NCBI RefSeq assembly: GCF_009725995.1
Contig: NZ_RCNS01000001.1
Span: 1,381,195 to 1,445,194 of the forward strand
Direction of reading: 5' to 3'
DNA: 64,000 nucleotides
DNA from: Zobellia laminariae
Lineage (GTDB): Bacteria; Bacteroidota; Bacteroidia; Flavobacteriales; Flavobacteriaceae
The notes beneath the pieces are model-generated. The model was not told the DNA's origin and ran no database searches. It saw only the letters and a program-made list of their open reading frames with translations. Positions 1 to 7,859 of the stretch are shown one piece after another. Within the stretch, counting starts at the first letter, position 1, and each line of letters begins with the position of its first letter. A program made the position numbers and the translations under genes.

Positions 1-1
1 A

Positions 2-1219
2 GAGCTCATAACCAATGGAAAGGCCTACTATGCCTTTGATACTGCTGAGAATCTTGATTTTCACCGTAAAGACCATGAGGCTAACGGTAAGACTTTTATT
101 TATAACTGGCACAACCGCCAAAAATTAGATAACTCTCTTTCTTTGACTCCTGAAGAAGTTCAAAAACGTTTAGATGCTGGCGAAGATTATGTGGTTCGTT
201 TTCTAACGCCTCCCGATGAAAAATTACATCTTAAGGATATAGTTCGTGGTACTATTGAAATAGACACCAATGTTCTAGATGATAAAGTTCTATTTAAAGG
301 TGACGGAATGCCTACTTACCACCTTGCTAACATTGTTGATGACCATTTAATGGAAATTACCCATGTTATACGTGGTGAAGAATGGTTACCATCTTTGGCG
401 CTACACCAACAGTTATATGATGCCTTTGGCTGGAAAGCTCCTGAATTTGCTCATCTACCATTAATCATGAAACCGGTAGGAAAAGGTAAACTTAGCAAAC
501 GTGATGGCGAAAAAATGGGCTTCCCCGTATTTCCGCTGACTTGGAACGAGTCTAAAGGCTACAAAGAGGAAGGCTATTTTTCAGCGGCTGTTGTTAATTT
601 CTTAGCCCTTTTAGGGTGGAATCCAGGAACAGAACAAGAGATTTTTAGTCTCGATGAATTGGTTGAAACCTTTAGTTTACAACGTGTAAACAAGTCTGGC
701 GCTCGTTTTGACCCTGATAAGACCAAATGGTACAATCAACAATATTTACAAAGCAAGGACAACAGAGAATTGGCCAACCTTTATGCTGAAATTCTAGAAT
801 CTAAATCAGTTTCTATTGCTGATAAGTCTAGCGATTATCTTGAAAAAGTTGTTGACCTGATTAAGGAACGTGCCATATTCGTCTCTGATTTTTGGGACTT
901 ATCTGATTACTTTTTTGAAGCCCCTACTTCATACAATGAAAAGGCTGCCAAAAAACAATGGAAAGAAGATACTCCAGATATCCTAAACCGTTTGGTATCT
1001 GTATTAGAAGAAATTACCGATTACACGTCTGAAAACGTCGAAACTACTGTAAAGGCTTGGATTGGAGAACAAGAACTATCTTTTGGAAAAGTAATGCCAC
1101 CACTACGTTTGGTAATTGTTGGTGATATGAAAGGCCCACATTTATTTGATATTATGGCTATGATTGGTCAAGAAGATAGCACTGCTCGCATTCAAAAGGC
1201 GATTGCAGATTTACCTTAA
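2..1219 (+). CDS. gltX: Glutamyl-tRNA synthetase, C-terminal part (5' end off window)
   Basis: Class I aminoacyl-tRNA synthetase that charges tRNA-Glu in the cytoplasm. The reading frame is already open at base 2, so the gene begins before the window and the N-terminal HIGH motif is missing. The visible part carries the conserved segment around THVIRGEEWLPSLALHQQLY and a KMSKS-type ATP loop, KLSKRDG, near base 490, followed by the anticodon-binding helical region. The long insert after KLSKRDG (EKMGFPVFPL) is usual in Bacteroidota enzymes. A TTG at 143 could be taken as a start by gene callers, but the protein upstream of it is clearly synthetase sequence. A strong hairpin terminator follows the stop. 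Identification is secure; only the truncation by the window edge limits it. Confidence 0.95.
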   Translation, partial: ELITNGKAYYAFDTAENLDFHRKDHEANGKTFIYNWHNRQKLDNSLSLTPEEVQKRLDAGEDYVVRFLTPPDEKLHLKDIVRGTIEIDTNVLDDKVLFKGDGMPTYHLANIVDDHLMEITHVIRGEEWLPSLALHQQLYDAFGWKAPEFAHLPLIMKPVGKGKLSKRDGEKMGFPVFPLTWNESKGYKEEGYFSAAVVNFLALLGWNPGTEQEIFSLDELVETFSLQRVNKSGARFDPDKTKWYNQQYLQSKDNRELANLYAEILESKSVSIADKSSDYLEKVVDLIKERAIFVSDFWDLSDYFFEAPTSYNEKAAKKQWKEDTPDILNRLVSVLEEITDYTSENVETTVKAWIGEQELSFGKVMPPLRLVIVGDMKGPHLFDIMAMIGQEDSTARIQKAIADLP

Positions 1220-1238
1220 AATCCATTTATATTTTTTA

Positions 1239-1281
1239 AAAAGGAGCAGAAATTAGTTAACCCTAATCTCTGCTCCTTTTT
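1239..1281 (+). terminator. Intrinsic terminator after gltX
   Basis: Arms AAAAGGAGCAGA (1239-1250) and TCTGCTCCTTTT (1269-1280) pair over 12 bp; the inner ATTAG/CTAAT pairs extend the stem. The 3' side ends in a T run. It lies 20 nt after the gltX stop. Confidence 0.85.
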
Positions 1282-1376
1282 CGTTTATTGAAGTCAACTG
1301 TAACAAACTCAAGAAAAGTACTACATATATACGAAGCGTTTTGTAAATTCAATCAATAACTAAAAAATCAAAAATT

Positions 1377-2306
1377 ATGGGAAATCTTATTTGGATACCA
1401 ATCATATTTTTCGTCGTTGCGACGGTGCTTTCCGGAGTCTTTATTGTTAAACAGCAAACTGCCGTTTTAATAGAAACTTTTGGGAGATTTACAAGTGTAC
1501 GACAATCCGGAATTCAATTTAAAATACCTTTCGTACAGCGTATATCAGCAAGAATGGGCCTTAAAATCCAACAGCTAGATGTAATTATTGAAACCAAAAC
1601 CTTAGATGATGTATTTGTGAAACTTAAGGTTTCTGTTCAGTATGTGGTAATTAAAGAAAAGGTTTATGACGCCTTTTACAAGCTGGAATATCCACACGAG
1701 CAGATTACATCTTATGTATTTGATGTTGTCCGTGCCGAAGTGCCTAAAATGAAATTAGATGACGTTTTTGTAAAGAAAGATGATATTGCAATCGCGGTAA
1801 AATCCGAATTACAAGAAGCTATGCTAGACTATGGCTACGACATCATTAAGACCTTGGTAACGGATATTGACCCAGATGCTCAGGTAAAGGAAGCAATGAA
1901 CCGTATTAACGCCTCTGAGCGTGAAAAAATAGCGGCACAGTTTGAAGGTGATGCTGCACGTATCTTAATTGTAGAAAAAGCCAAAGCGGAAGCAGAAAGT
2001 AAGAGACTTCAAGGTATGGGTATTGCCGATCAACGTCGTGAAATAGCACGCGGATTAGAAGAATCTGTAGAAGTATTGAATAAAGTGGGTATCAACTCAC
2101 AAGAAGCCTCTGCCCTAATTGTAGTTACCCAACACTATGATACCTTACAATCTATAGGTGAAGAAACGAATACGAACTTAATTCTTCTACCTAACTCTCC
2201 ACAAGCCGGTAGTGATATGTTGAATAACATGGTCGCATCCTTTACGGCAAGTAATATGATTGGTGAGTCCATGAAAAAGACCCAAAAAGAGAAAAAGAAA
2301 GAGTAA
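1377..2306 (+). CDS. SPFH/band-7 domain membrane protein
   Basis: A 309-residue protein with one N-terminal membrane segment (residues 4-24), then an SPFH/band-7 domain (about residues 25-200) and an Ala/Glu-rich helical region (EKAKAEAESKRLQGMG) ending in a Lys-rich tail. Members (stomatin, HflC, plant HIR proteins) form oligomeric rings on membranes and often modulate membrane proteases or lipid microdomains. The conserved start VKQQTAVLIETFGRF and the motif VKEAMNRINASERE are typical. The gene stands alone between two terminators, with no adjacent NfeD gene or second HflK/C partner. The precise role is unknown; HIR-like stomatin is the closest class I can name. Confidence 0.85.
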   Translation: MGNLIWIPIIFFVVATVLSGVFIVKQQTAVLIETFGRFTSVRQSGIQFKIPFVQRISARMGLKIQQLDVIIETKTLDDVFVKLKVSVQYVVIKEKVYDAFYKLEYPHEQITSYVFDVVRAEVPKMKLDDVFVKKDDIAIAVKSELQEAMLDYGYDIIKTLVTDIDPDAQVKEAMNRINASEREKIAAQFEGDAARILIVEKAKAEAESKRLQGMGIADQRREIARGLEESVEVLNKVGINSQEASALIVVTQHYDTLQSIGEETNTNLILLPNSPQAGSDMLNNMVASFTASNMIGESMKKTQKEKKKE

Positions 2307-2330
2307 TATTAAACTCTTGACAAACAAAGA

Positions 2331-2367
2331 AACGGTACTCAAAAAACTTATTTTTGAGTACCGTTTT
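2331..2367 (+). terminator. Intrinsic terminator after SPFH gene
   Basis: A 15-bp perfect stem, AACGGTACTCAAAAA (2331-2345) with TTTTTGAGTACCGTT (2351-2365), and a 5-nt loop, ending in a T run. Because the next gene converges from the right, it can serve both strands. Confidence 0.85.
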
Positions 2368-2383
2368 ATATTATGTATTTGGT

Positions 2384-2599
2384 TTAATTGAACTTTTTCA
2401 ACAGCTTTTTAGCTACCATTGAAATAGTTAGTTTCTGAATAATGCCGCTAAAACCGCCCAATAAATGCGTTGGGTACAAATTATTCTTTGTTATCTGAAC
2501 CTGCATTTTTAGGTTTTCGCGTTCTATATCCTGTTGTAGTTTCAAGATTTTTAAATCTTGGTCTATCTGCTCAAAAGAAGTATATTTTTTTGGTATCAT
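2384..2599 (-). CDS. Small DUF6327-like protein, last gene of the YtxH operon
   Basis: A 71-residue basic protein. Residues 1-40 form a charged amphipathic helix (FEQIDQDLKILKLQQDIERE) and the C-terminal part is Gly- and Ile-rich (LLGGFSGIIQKLTIS). It has no signal peptide and no catalytic motif. Its start overlaps the stop of the holin-like gene by 4 bp, so the two are translationally coupled. Small proteins of this kind accompany YtxH and holin-like genes in many Flavobacteriaceae; I recall the family as DUF6327, but the name is tentative. Function is unknown; the operon suggests an envelope or stress role. Confidence 0.7.
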   Translation of the reverse strand: MIPKKYTSFEQIDQDLKILKLQQDIERENLKMQVQITKNNLYPTHLLGGFSGIIQKLTISMVAKKLLKKFN

Positions 2600-2946
2600 A
2601 TCTCTTCAAAATAAAGTTCAGAAAAACGAGCCATCAATGGTTTTACCAAAGAACGACGGAACACAAAGACCAATATACCCAGAAGTATATAACCCCCCCC
2701 TACGCATAAAAATCCCAAGGCCGTATTCTCTAATTCAGCACCAATCCAAAAACCTGCAGCTACGGATAAGAATAAAAGCGACAAAACCACAGCTATTCCT
2801 ATAAAGGCTGCTTGGGCAAACCCAGTAACACCCTTCATAAGCAGTTTAAAAGCCTTTAGCTTATAAAACTCAGTACTACTGTCTATGTACGACTTAGCAC
2901 TTGCTTCCGCTTCTGATATGCTCTCTTTTAGTTCTTCAAAAGCCAT
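2596..2946 (-). CDS. Phage-holin-family (Holin-X-like) membrane protein
   Basis: A 116-residue protein with a soluble helical N-terminus (residues 1-40, FEELKESISEAEASAKSYID), two hydrophobic segments (about 45-65 and 75-95) and a basic C-terminal helix. This matches the layout of the DUF1469/Holin-X superfamily, which despite its name is usually a housekeeping membrane protein and not a phage holin. It sits 3 bp after the YtxH gene and overlaps the next gene by 4 bp, so the three form one leftward operon. No lysis enzyme lies nearby, which argues against a prophage origin. Confidence 0.75.
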   Translation of the reverse strand: MAFEELKESISEAEASAKSYIDSSTEFYKLKAFKLLMKGVTGFAQAAFIGIAVVLSLLFLSVAAGFWIGAELENTALGFLCVGGGYILLGILVFVFRRSLVKPLMARFSELYFEEI

Positions 2947-2949
2947 ATA

Positions 2950-3279
2950 CTATTTCTGTAATTGAGCATTCTTTTTCTTCAATTCGGCCAACTTATTCTC
3001 TAAGCTCATGATAATATCATCCGCTTTGTAACTCATATTAGAAATAGTATCTTCTAATTTAAGTTCAAAATCTACCTTTTTCTCTTCAGCAGTTTTGGTT
3101 AACTCCTCAGTTGCTTGAGAAATTCTATGTGAGATATCGTCTTTAGTTTTTAAAGCGTTCTTTTTAATTTTCTTTCTTGTCTTTTCGCCTTTAGCCGGTG
3201 CATATAAAATTCCAGCCCCTACTCCTAAAATTGCTCCTGTTATAACGGCCAATAAAACATTTCCACTATCGTTTGACAT
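2950..3279 (-). CDS. YtxH-domain protein
   Basis: A 109-residue protein. Residues 8-28 form a Gly/Ala-rich hydrophobic segment (LLAVITGAILGVGAGILYAP) followed by the KGEKTRKKIKK motif of YtxH proteins, then a long charged helix likely to be coiled-coil. The YtxH family is associated with general stress responses (Bacillus YtxH is a sigma-B and sigma-H regulon member). It is the first gene of the three-gene leftward operon, with a 410-bp gene-free region upstream that must hold its promoter, although I find no clear TAnnTTTG element there. Confidence 0.8.
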   Translation of the reverse strand: MSNDSGNVLLAVITGAILGVGAGILYAPAKGEKTRKKIKKNALKTKDDISHRISQATEELTKTAEEKKVDFELKLEDTISNMSYKADDIIMSLENKLAELKKKNAQLQK

Positions 3280-3532
3280 AATCTGTATTTTTTAAATTAA
3301 TATTCTGCTAAAACTATAAGAAGATTATTTTTCCGTACTAAAATGGTCAAGCAAACTAACTTCTTATATACTATGCAATTTACGCCAAACAATCCAACGA
3401 TATTACCTCAATCAATTTGAAAATTAACGTTTACATCATTTTAAGGTACATTTAACGGTTTTAAAGCGATTTAACAGCCAAAAAACCGATTACTGGATAT
3501 ATTAATAAGCTTAATTCTGTATTCCCTGCAAA

Positions 3533-3627
3533 TCGCATTACAATAAGTGATATTTAATTTAAATTATCAATACAAATTCAATTTACTATAGATAAAAATT
3601 ATAGTCAATATTTTGGTTGTAATGCGA
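3533..3627. repeat. 95-bp element bounded by 11-bp inverted repeats
   Basis: Perfect inverted arms TCGCATTACAA and TTGTAATGCGA bound a very AT-rich interior with no ORF. It could be a long hairpin, part of the glnS 3' region, or a remnant of a small transposable element. No flanking target duplication is evident. Confidence 0.4.
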
Positions 3628-3664
3628 AAAAAAACTCCTTAAAAACAAAATGTCTTTAAGGAGT
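3627..3664 (-). terminator. Intrinsic terminator after glnS
   Basis: Stem ACTCCTTAAA (3634-3643) with TTTAAGGAGT (3655-3664). Read leftward it is followed by an uninterrupted T run (the A run at 3627-3634 on the + strand). It lies 25 nt after the glnS stop. Confidence 0.85.
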
Positions 3665-3689
3665 CCAATATTTTCAAAAAAGTAAAAAT

Positions 3690-5372
3690 CTATTTATTCT
3701 GTAATTTTGCCCAAGTGTCTCTTAAGCCAACAGTTTTATTAAAAACCAATTTTTGGTTAGTTGAATCTGGGTCGACACAAAAATAACCCAAACGTTGAAA
3801 TTGAAAACGATTTCCAGATTTTGCCTCTGAAAGACTAGGTTCTAAATATCCAGTAATCACTTTTAAGGAATCAGGATTAATGAATTCCATAAAATCTTTG
3901 TCTTTATGCGTATCTGGACTCTCATCTGTAAACAAACGATCATATAATCTAACCTCTGCTTTCAAAGCATGAGCAACAGATACCCAATGTAAAGTTCCTT
4001 TTACTTTACGAAGGCTCTCTTCTGTACCACTACCACTTTTACTCTTAGGATCATATGTACATTGAATTTCAGTAATATTCCCATCGGTATCTTTAGTACA
4101 ACTTTCCGCCTTTATAATATATCCAGATTTTAATCTTACCTCTCCTCCTAGTTTTAAACGGAAAAACTTACGATTTGCTTCTTCCTTAAAATCCTCCTTT
4201 TCAATATAAATTTCTCTCGTAAAAGGTACTTGACGTGTACCTGCGGACTCATCTTCAGGATTGTTTTCTGTATCTAGCCATTCAACTTCACCTTCTGGAT
4301 AATTAGTAATAACAACCTTTACTGGGTCCAAAACACCCATAACTCTAGGAGAAATTTTATTCAAATGATCCCGTAAGTGGAATTCTAAAAGAGAAACATC
4401 TATAAGGTTATCTCGTTTTGCAATACCTATTGTCTCAACAAAATTACGGATAGACTCCGGTGTATAACCACGTCTTCTTAACCCAGAAATAGTACTCATT
4501 CTAGGATCATCCCAACCAGTTACCACATTATTTTCTACTAATTGTAGCAACTTTCTTTTACTAACCACAGTATGGCTAAGGTTCCTACGTGCAAATTCCC
4601 GTTGCTTAGGACGTAACTTTTCTGTGTCCGTAACTTGATCTAAAAACCAATCATAAAGCTCACGGTGCATGGCAAACTCTAGCGTACAAAACGAATGCGA
4701 AACTTGTTCTATATAGTCACTCTCTCCATGCGTCCAATCATACATTGGATAAATACACCAATCGGTATTTGTACGGTGATGTGCTTTATGAAGTACTCTA
4801 TACATAATAGGATCACGCATCAACATATTAGAAGATGCCATATCTATTTTAGCGCGAAGCACATGTGTTCCCTCAGCAAATTTTCCATCTTTCATTTCTT
4901 GGAAGATTGCAAGATTCTCTTCTACAGAACGATCTCTAAATGGACTATTAGTTCCTTCTTGTGTTGGTGTCCCTTTTTGGATAGCCATGTCTTCAGAAGA
5001 CTGTTCATCTACATAAGCCTTTCCTTGTTTAATAAGTTCAATGGCCCAATCATATAATTGTTGAAAATAATCAGAAGCATACCTTTCGGTATCCCATTTG
5101 AAACCTAACCATTTCACATCCTTCTTAATAGCATCTACGTACTCTTGTTCTTCCTTTGCCGGATTGGTATCATCAAACCTTAAATTAACAGGTGCATTAT
5201 ACCGTAATCCTAGTCCAAAATTTAAACAAATAGAGCTTGCATGGCCAATGTGTAAATAGCCGTTGGGTTCAGGTGGAAAACGAAAGCGCAAATCCTTTTT
5301 CGAATAACCATTTTTCAAGTCCTCTTCAACAATATGTTCAATGAAATTTAACGACTCAACTGCCTCGTTCAT
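3690..5372 (-). CDS. glnS: Glutaminyl-tRNA synthetase
   Basis: Charges tRNA-Gln; class Ic synthetase of 560 residues, close to the 554 of E. coli GlnRS. It shows PEPNGYLHIGHASS with the HIGH motif at residues 41-44, the KMSKS-type loop VVSKRKL, and a C-terminal anticodon-binding beta-barrel region that includes NRFQFQRLGYFCVD. I chose the ATG at 5372 (MNEAVESLNFIEHIVEEDL) because it aligns with the start of known GlnRS and because a promoter -7 element lies at 5392-5399. A GTG at 5393 would add seven residues but would fall at or upstream of the expected transcription start. It is transcribed divergently from sprC. Confidence 0.95.
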   Translation of the reverse strand: MNEAVESLNFIEHIVEEDLKNGYSKKDLRFRFPPEPNGYLHIGHASSICLNFGLGLRYNAPVNLRFDDTNPAKEEQEYVDAIKKDVKWLGFKWDTERYASDYFQQLYDWAIELIKQGKAYVDEQSSEDMAIQKGTPTQEGTNSPFRDRSVEENLAIFQEMKDGKFAEGTHVLRAKIDMASSNMLMRDPIMYRVLHKAHHRTNTDWCIYPMYDWTHGESDYIEQVSHSFCTLEFAMHRELYDWFLDQVTDTEKLRPKQREFARRNLSHTVVSKRKLLQLVENNVVTGWDDPRMSTISGLRRRGYTPESIRNFVETIGIAKRDNLIDVSLLEFHLRDHLNKISPRVMGVLDPVKVVITNYPEGEVEWLDTENNPEDESAGTRQVPFTREIYIEKEDFKEEANRKFFRLKLGGEVRLKSGYIIKAESCTKDTDGNITEIQCTYDPKSKSGSGTEESLRKVKGTLHWVSVAHALKAEVRLYDRLFTDESPDTHKDKDFMEFINPDSLKVITGYLEPSLSEAKSGNRFQFQRLGYFCVDPDSTNQKLVFNKTVGLRDTWAKLQNK

Positions 5373-5391
5373 AGGGTTAATTTTTAGTGCC

Positions 5392-5399
5392 ACAAAGGT
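5392..5399 (-). promoter_or_regulatory. Promoter -7 element of glnS
   Basis: The minus strand reads TACCTTTG, an exact match to the Bacteroidota -7 consensus TAnnTTTG. It places the transcription start about 10-15 nt before the ATG at 5372. A TTG that would serve as the -33 box lies somewhat far, about 27 nt away, so only the -7 half is convincing. Confidence 0.55.
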
Positions 5400-5593
5400 A
5401 CGTAAAATGCAGTAATCGGGCAGCTTTCAATCTTCATTCATACAAATACGTGCATTTCACAACAATTATATCCCTTGATACAACATTAAATTCTCTACGC
5501 GTGTATTATAGCTCATATTTGTTAGTGTATTCTCCATGTCATAACCCAAATCTGACATTGAAACCTGTAGTAAACCCAAAACTACGCCTACTT

Positions 5594-7849
5594 ATGAGAC
5601 AGAAAAGAATTAACATTCCGCGAACAATTTTGACAGCATTTTTAGTGCTGCTCACCACACAAATCTCCGCACAAATTGCATTGCAGGCACCAGTGCCTGC
5701 TGACAACCCCAATTTAGCGGGAACCAACACCTGGCCCAGAGCATGTGCAGATACAGACTTTAACGAGTTCTTTGTTACTATAGAATGGGCTGGAGCCGCA
5801 AATTCCGACAACACATTTATACTAGAGCTGTCAGACCCTAATGGGTCCTTTGGTAGTCCTTTAGAACTTTCAACTGTAAGTGATCAAAATAGTAATAACG
5901 AGTTTACTACTAGTTTTATCCTTCCTGATAATACCAGAGGAGCTAACTATATGATGCGCGTACGAAGTACGAGTCCTGCATCAACCGGTACAGCATCCCC
6001 TGGCTACTCCATGTACTTTTTAGGTTTTGATACCAACTTACACATGAGTCCGGATGGTGATGGAACTACCCCTGGAAGTTTACAAGCTTGCGGTAGCACA
6101 CAAATTACTTTAACCGTAGATAACATACCGGCTGCAGATTTAAATACCTATCAGTATTCTTGGTATAGAAGTGGTACAAAACTTCCTGGTAACGGACCGT
6201 CTATAGTAACAGATGGAACGGGTGAATATTTTGTGTTTATAGATTACGGCGACTGTACAGGTTCTGCCAATACAGAGTCTAATCATATCATAATTAATTC
6301 CGGTACCAGTACGGGCATTGCAATTAACACACCCACAACTACTGCTTTATGTGCAGGAGATACTGTTGCTCCTTTAGAAGCAAACGTACAAGATGCTACC
6401 TATATATATACATGGTATAAAGATGGTACTGAAGTACAAGCTTCTCAACTAGGTGGATTTACTTATACTATTGATACAAACGATCCGGCTTTTGTAGGTG
6501 ACTATACGGTAGAAGTAAAAGGATCGGGTATTTGTACAGAAACATCTGCTGCAGTAACTATTACAAATTCAGGAGCATTTACAGTTACAAGAAATAACAA
6601 TGCTAACCTTGTAGTGCTTCCTTCTCAGTCTCAAACTTTAAGTATTACAACAAGCGCCAATTCACCAACCTTTGAGTGGTTCAGAAATGGTACTCCAATT
6701 CCTAGCTCTAACAGTTCTTCTTTAACCGTTAGCCAAGCTGGGACTTACCACGCTGCTATTACACAAACAGGTGGTACTTGTGCATCTACTACAGTTAATT
6801 CCGATGATACAGAGATTGTAGCGCCTACGGCATTCAGAACAGAAATAGCGTATGCTACTTCTTATGAGTCATGTACCAGTACGAGCATTGCCTTGACTGT
6901 TGACAAAATATATGCTGTATTAAGTGATGCAAGTGAAATTGATGTTACTGCAGACGTTGCCTCATCTTTTACTTATCAATGGCAGAAAGACGGAACTAAC
7001 GTAACGGGTGAAACTTCACAATCTATCAGTTTAACAAATAGCGATGAAAATGGAGCCTATACAGTAAATACTGATTTAGGTGGAATGGCCACAACATCAA
7101 ACAACTTGCCAGTACAACTAGCAAGCGAAGCTCTTACAATTAGCAGTACAAGTACCGTTTATTGTAGCTCTTCAGATGTAATTACTATATCTACTACTAC
7201 AGACTTAACTTCTGAAACTTTTGATTGGGAACGTGATGGTGAAGCTATTAATTCATCAGATAGTTCTTTGTCAGTTACTCAACAAGGAACATACCGTTTG
7301 GTAATCAGAAAAGGTACGTGTTCTCAAGTATCAAATGAAATTAGCATCATTCCTTTAGACCCCGAGCTTATTACATTGGATGTTGAAGGAGATGTAATTT
7401 TTCCAGAAGGAAGTTCTAAAACTGTAAATGCAAATGGTGGTACTGCCTACAGATGGTTAGATGCTAACAATATTGAAATAAGCAGTTCTTCTTCAGCAAC
7501 TTTTACTACAGAAGGTAACTACCTATTGATAGCAAATATCGATAACTGTGAAATCAGTAAACCAATTACAGTAACCTATTTAGATCTATTTAATATACCT
7601 AACGTTATAACACCAAATGGTGATGGCGCAAACGATCAATGGATTGTACCAAATTCATATTCAAACAAATCCGATGTGCGTGTAATCATATATAACGCGC
7701 AAGGAGAAGAAGTCCTTAATTCAACCAACTACCAAAATAACTGGCCTGAGTCTTCAATTAGCTTCGCTAAGCAAAACATGGTTTTCTACTATGTAATTAA
7801 AAATGATAGCGAGACATTGAAACAAGGTACTATAACAGTTATTAGATAA
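5594..7849 (+). CDS. sprC: Gliding protein SprC, T9SS type B cargo
   Basis: A 751-residue secreted protein, first gene of the sprCDBF locus. Residues 1-27 are a signal peptide ending ISAQ. The middle consists of Ig-like beta-sandwich modules with the repeated pattern Tyr/Phe-x-Trp-x-(Lys/Arg)-(Asp/Asn/Ser)-Gly, such as YTWYKDGTEV, FEWFRNGTPI and YQWQKDGTNV, and paired cysteines. The last about 90 residues (PNVITPNGDGANDQW to the end, GTITVIR) are a CHU_C/T9SS type B sorting domain. I chose the ATG at 5594 because the longer frame from 5387 overlaps the glnS start and lacks a signal peptide at its N-terminus. In Flavobacterium johnsoniae sprC is in the sprB operon and is needed for normal gliding. 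The symbol rests on gene order and domain layout. Confidence 0.85.
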   Translation: MRQKRINIPRTILTAFLVLLTTQISAQIALQAPVPADNPNLAGTNTWPRACADTDFNEFFVTIEWAGAANSDNTFILELSDPNGSFGSPLELSTVSDQNSNNEFTTSFILPDNTRGANYMMRVRSTSPASTGTASPGYSMYFLGFDTNLHMSPDGDGTTPGSLQACGSTQITLTVDNIPAADLNTYQYSWYRSGTKLPGNGPSIVTDGTGEYFVFIDYGDCTGSANTESNHIIINSGTSTGIAINTPTTTALCAGDTVAPLEANVQDATYIYTWYKDGTEVQASQLGGFTYTIDTNDPAFVGDYTVEVKGSGICTETSAAVTITNSGAFTVTRNNNANLVVLPSQSQTLSITTSANSPTFEWFRNGTPIPSSNSSSLTVSQAGTYHAAITQTGGTCASTTVNSDDTEIVAPTAFRTEIAYATSYESCTSTSIALTVDKIYAVLSDASEIDVTADVASSFTYQWQKDGTNVTGETSQSISLTNSDENGAYTVNTDLGGMATTSNNLPVQLASEALTISSTSTVYCSSSDVITISTTTDLTSETFDWERDGEAINSSDSSLSVTQQGTYRLVIRKGTCSQVSNEISIIPLDPELITLDVEGDVIFPEGSSKTVNANGGTAYRWLDANNIEISSSSSATFTTEGNYLLIANIDNCEISKPITVTYLDLFNIPNVITPNGDGANDQWIVPNSYSNKSDVRVIIYNAQGEEVLNSTNYQNNWPESSISFAKQNMVFYYVIKNDSETLKQGTITVIR

Positions 7850-7859
7850 CCACCCCGCC

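Larger units (their letters stand above)
3280..3689. other. Gene-free region between YtxH operon and glnS
   Basis: 410 bp, strongly AT-rich. It contains the promoter region of the YtxH operon at the left, the glnS terminator at the right, and an 11-bp inverted repeat (TCGCATTACAA at 3533-3543, TTGTAATGCGA at 3617-3627) enclosing 73 bp. I see no open frame or structured RNA that I recognise. Confidence 0.6.

Noticed and set aside
2384..3279. Prophage remnant because of the holin-like gene
   Set aside because: No endolysin, tail, integrase or attachment site nearby. Holin-X-like proteins beside YtxH genes are common chromosomal genes in Flavobacteriaceae.
4695..5057. 120-codon frame on the + strand inside glnS
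   Set aside because: Shadow of a strongly conserved synthetase gene; the translation has no recognisable features.
5387..5593. Upstream extension of sprC to a GTG at 5387
   Set aside because: It overlaps the start of glnS, crosses the glnS promoter and gives no signal peptide at the N-terminus. The ATG at 5594 begins a standard signal peptide.
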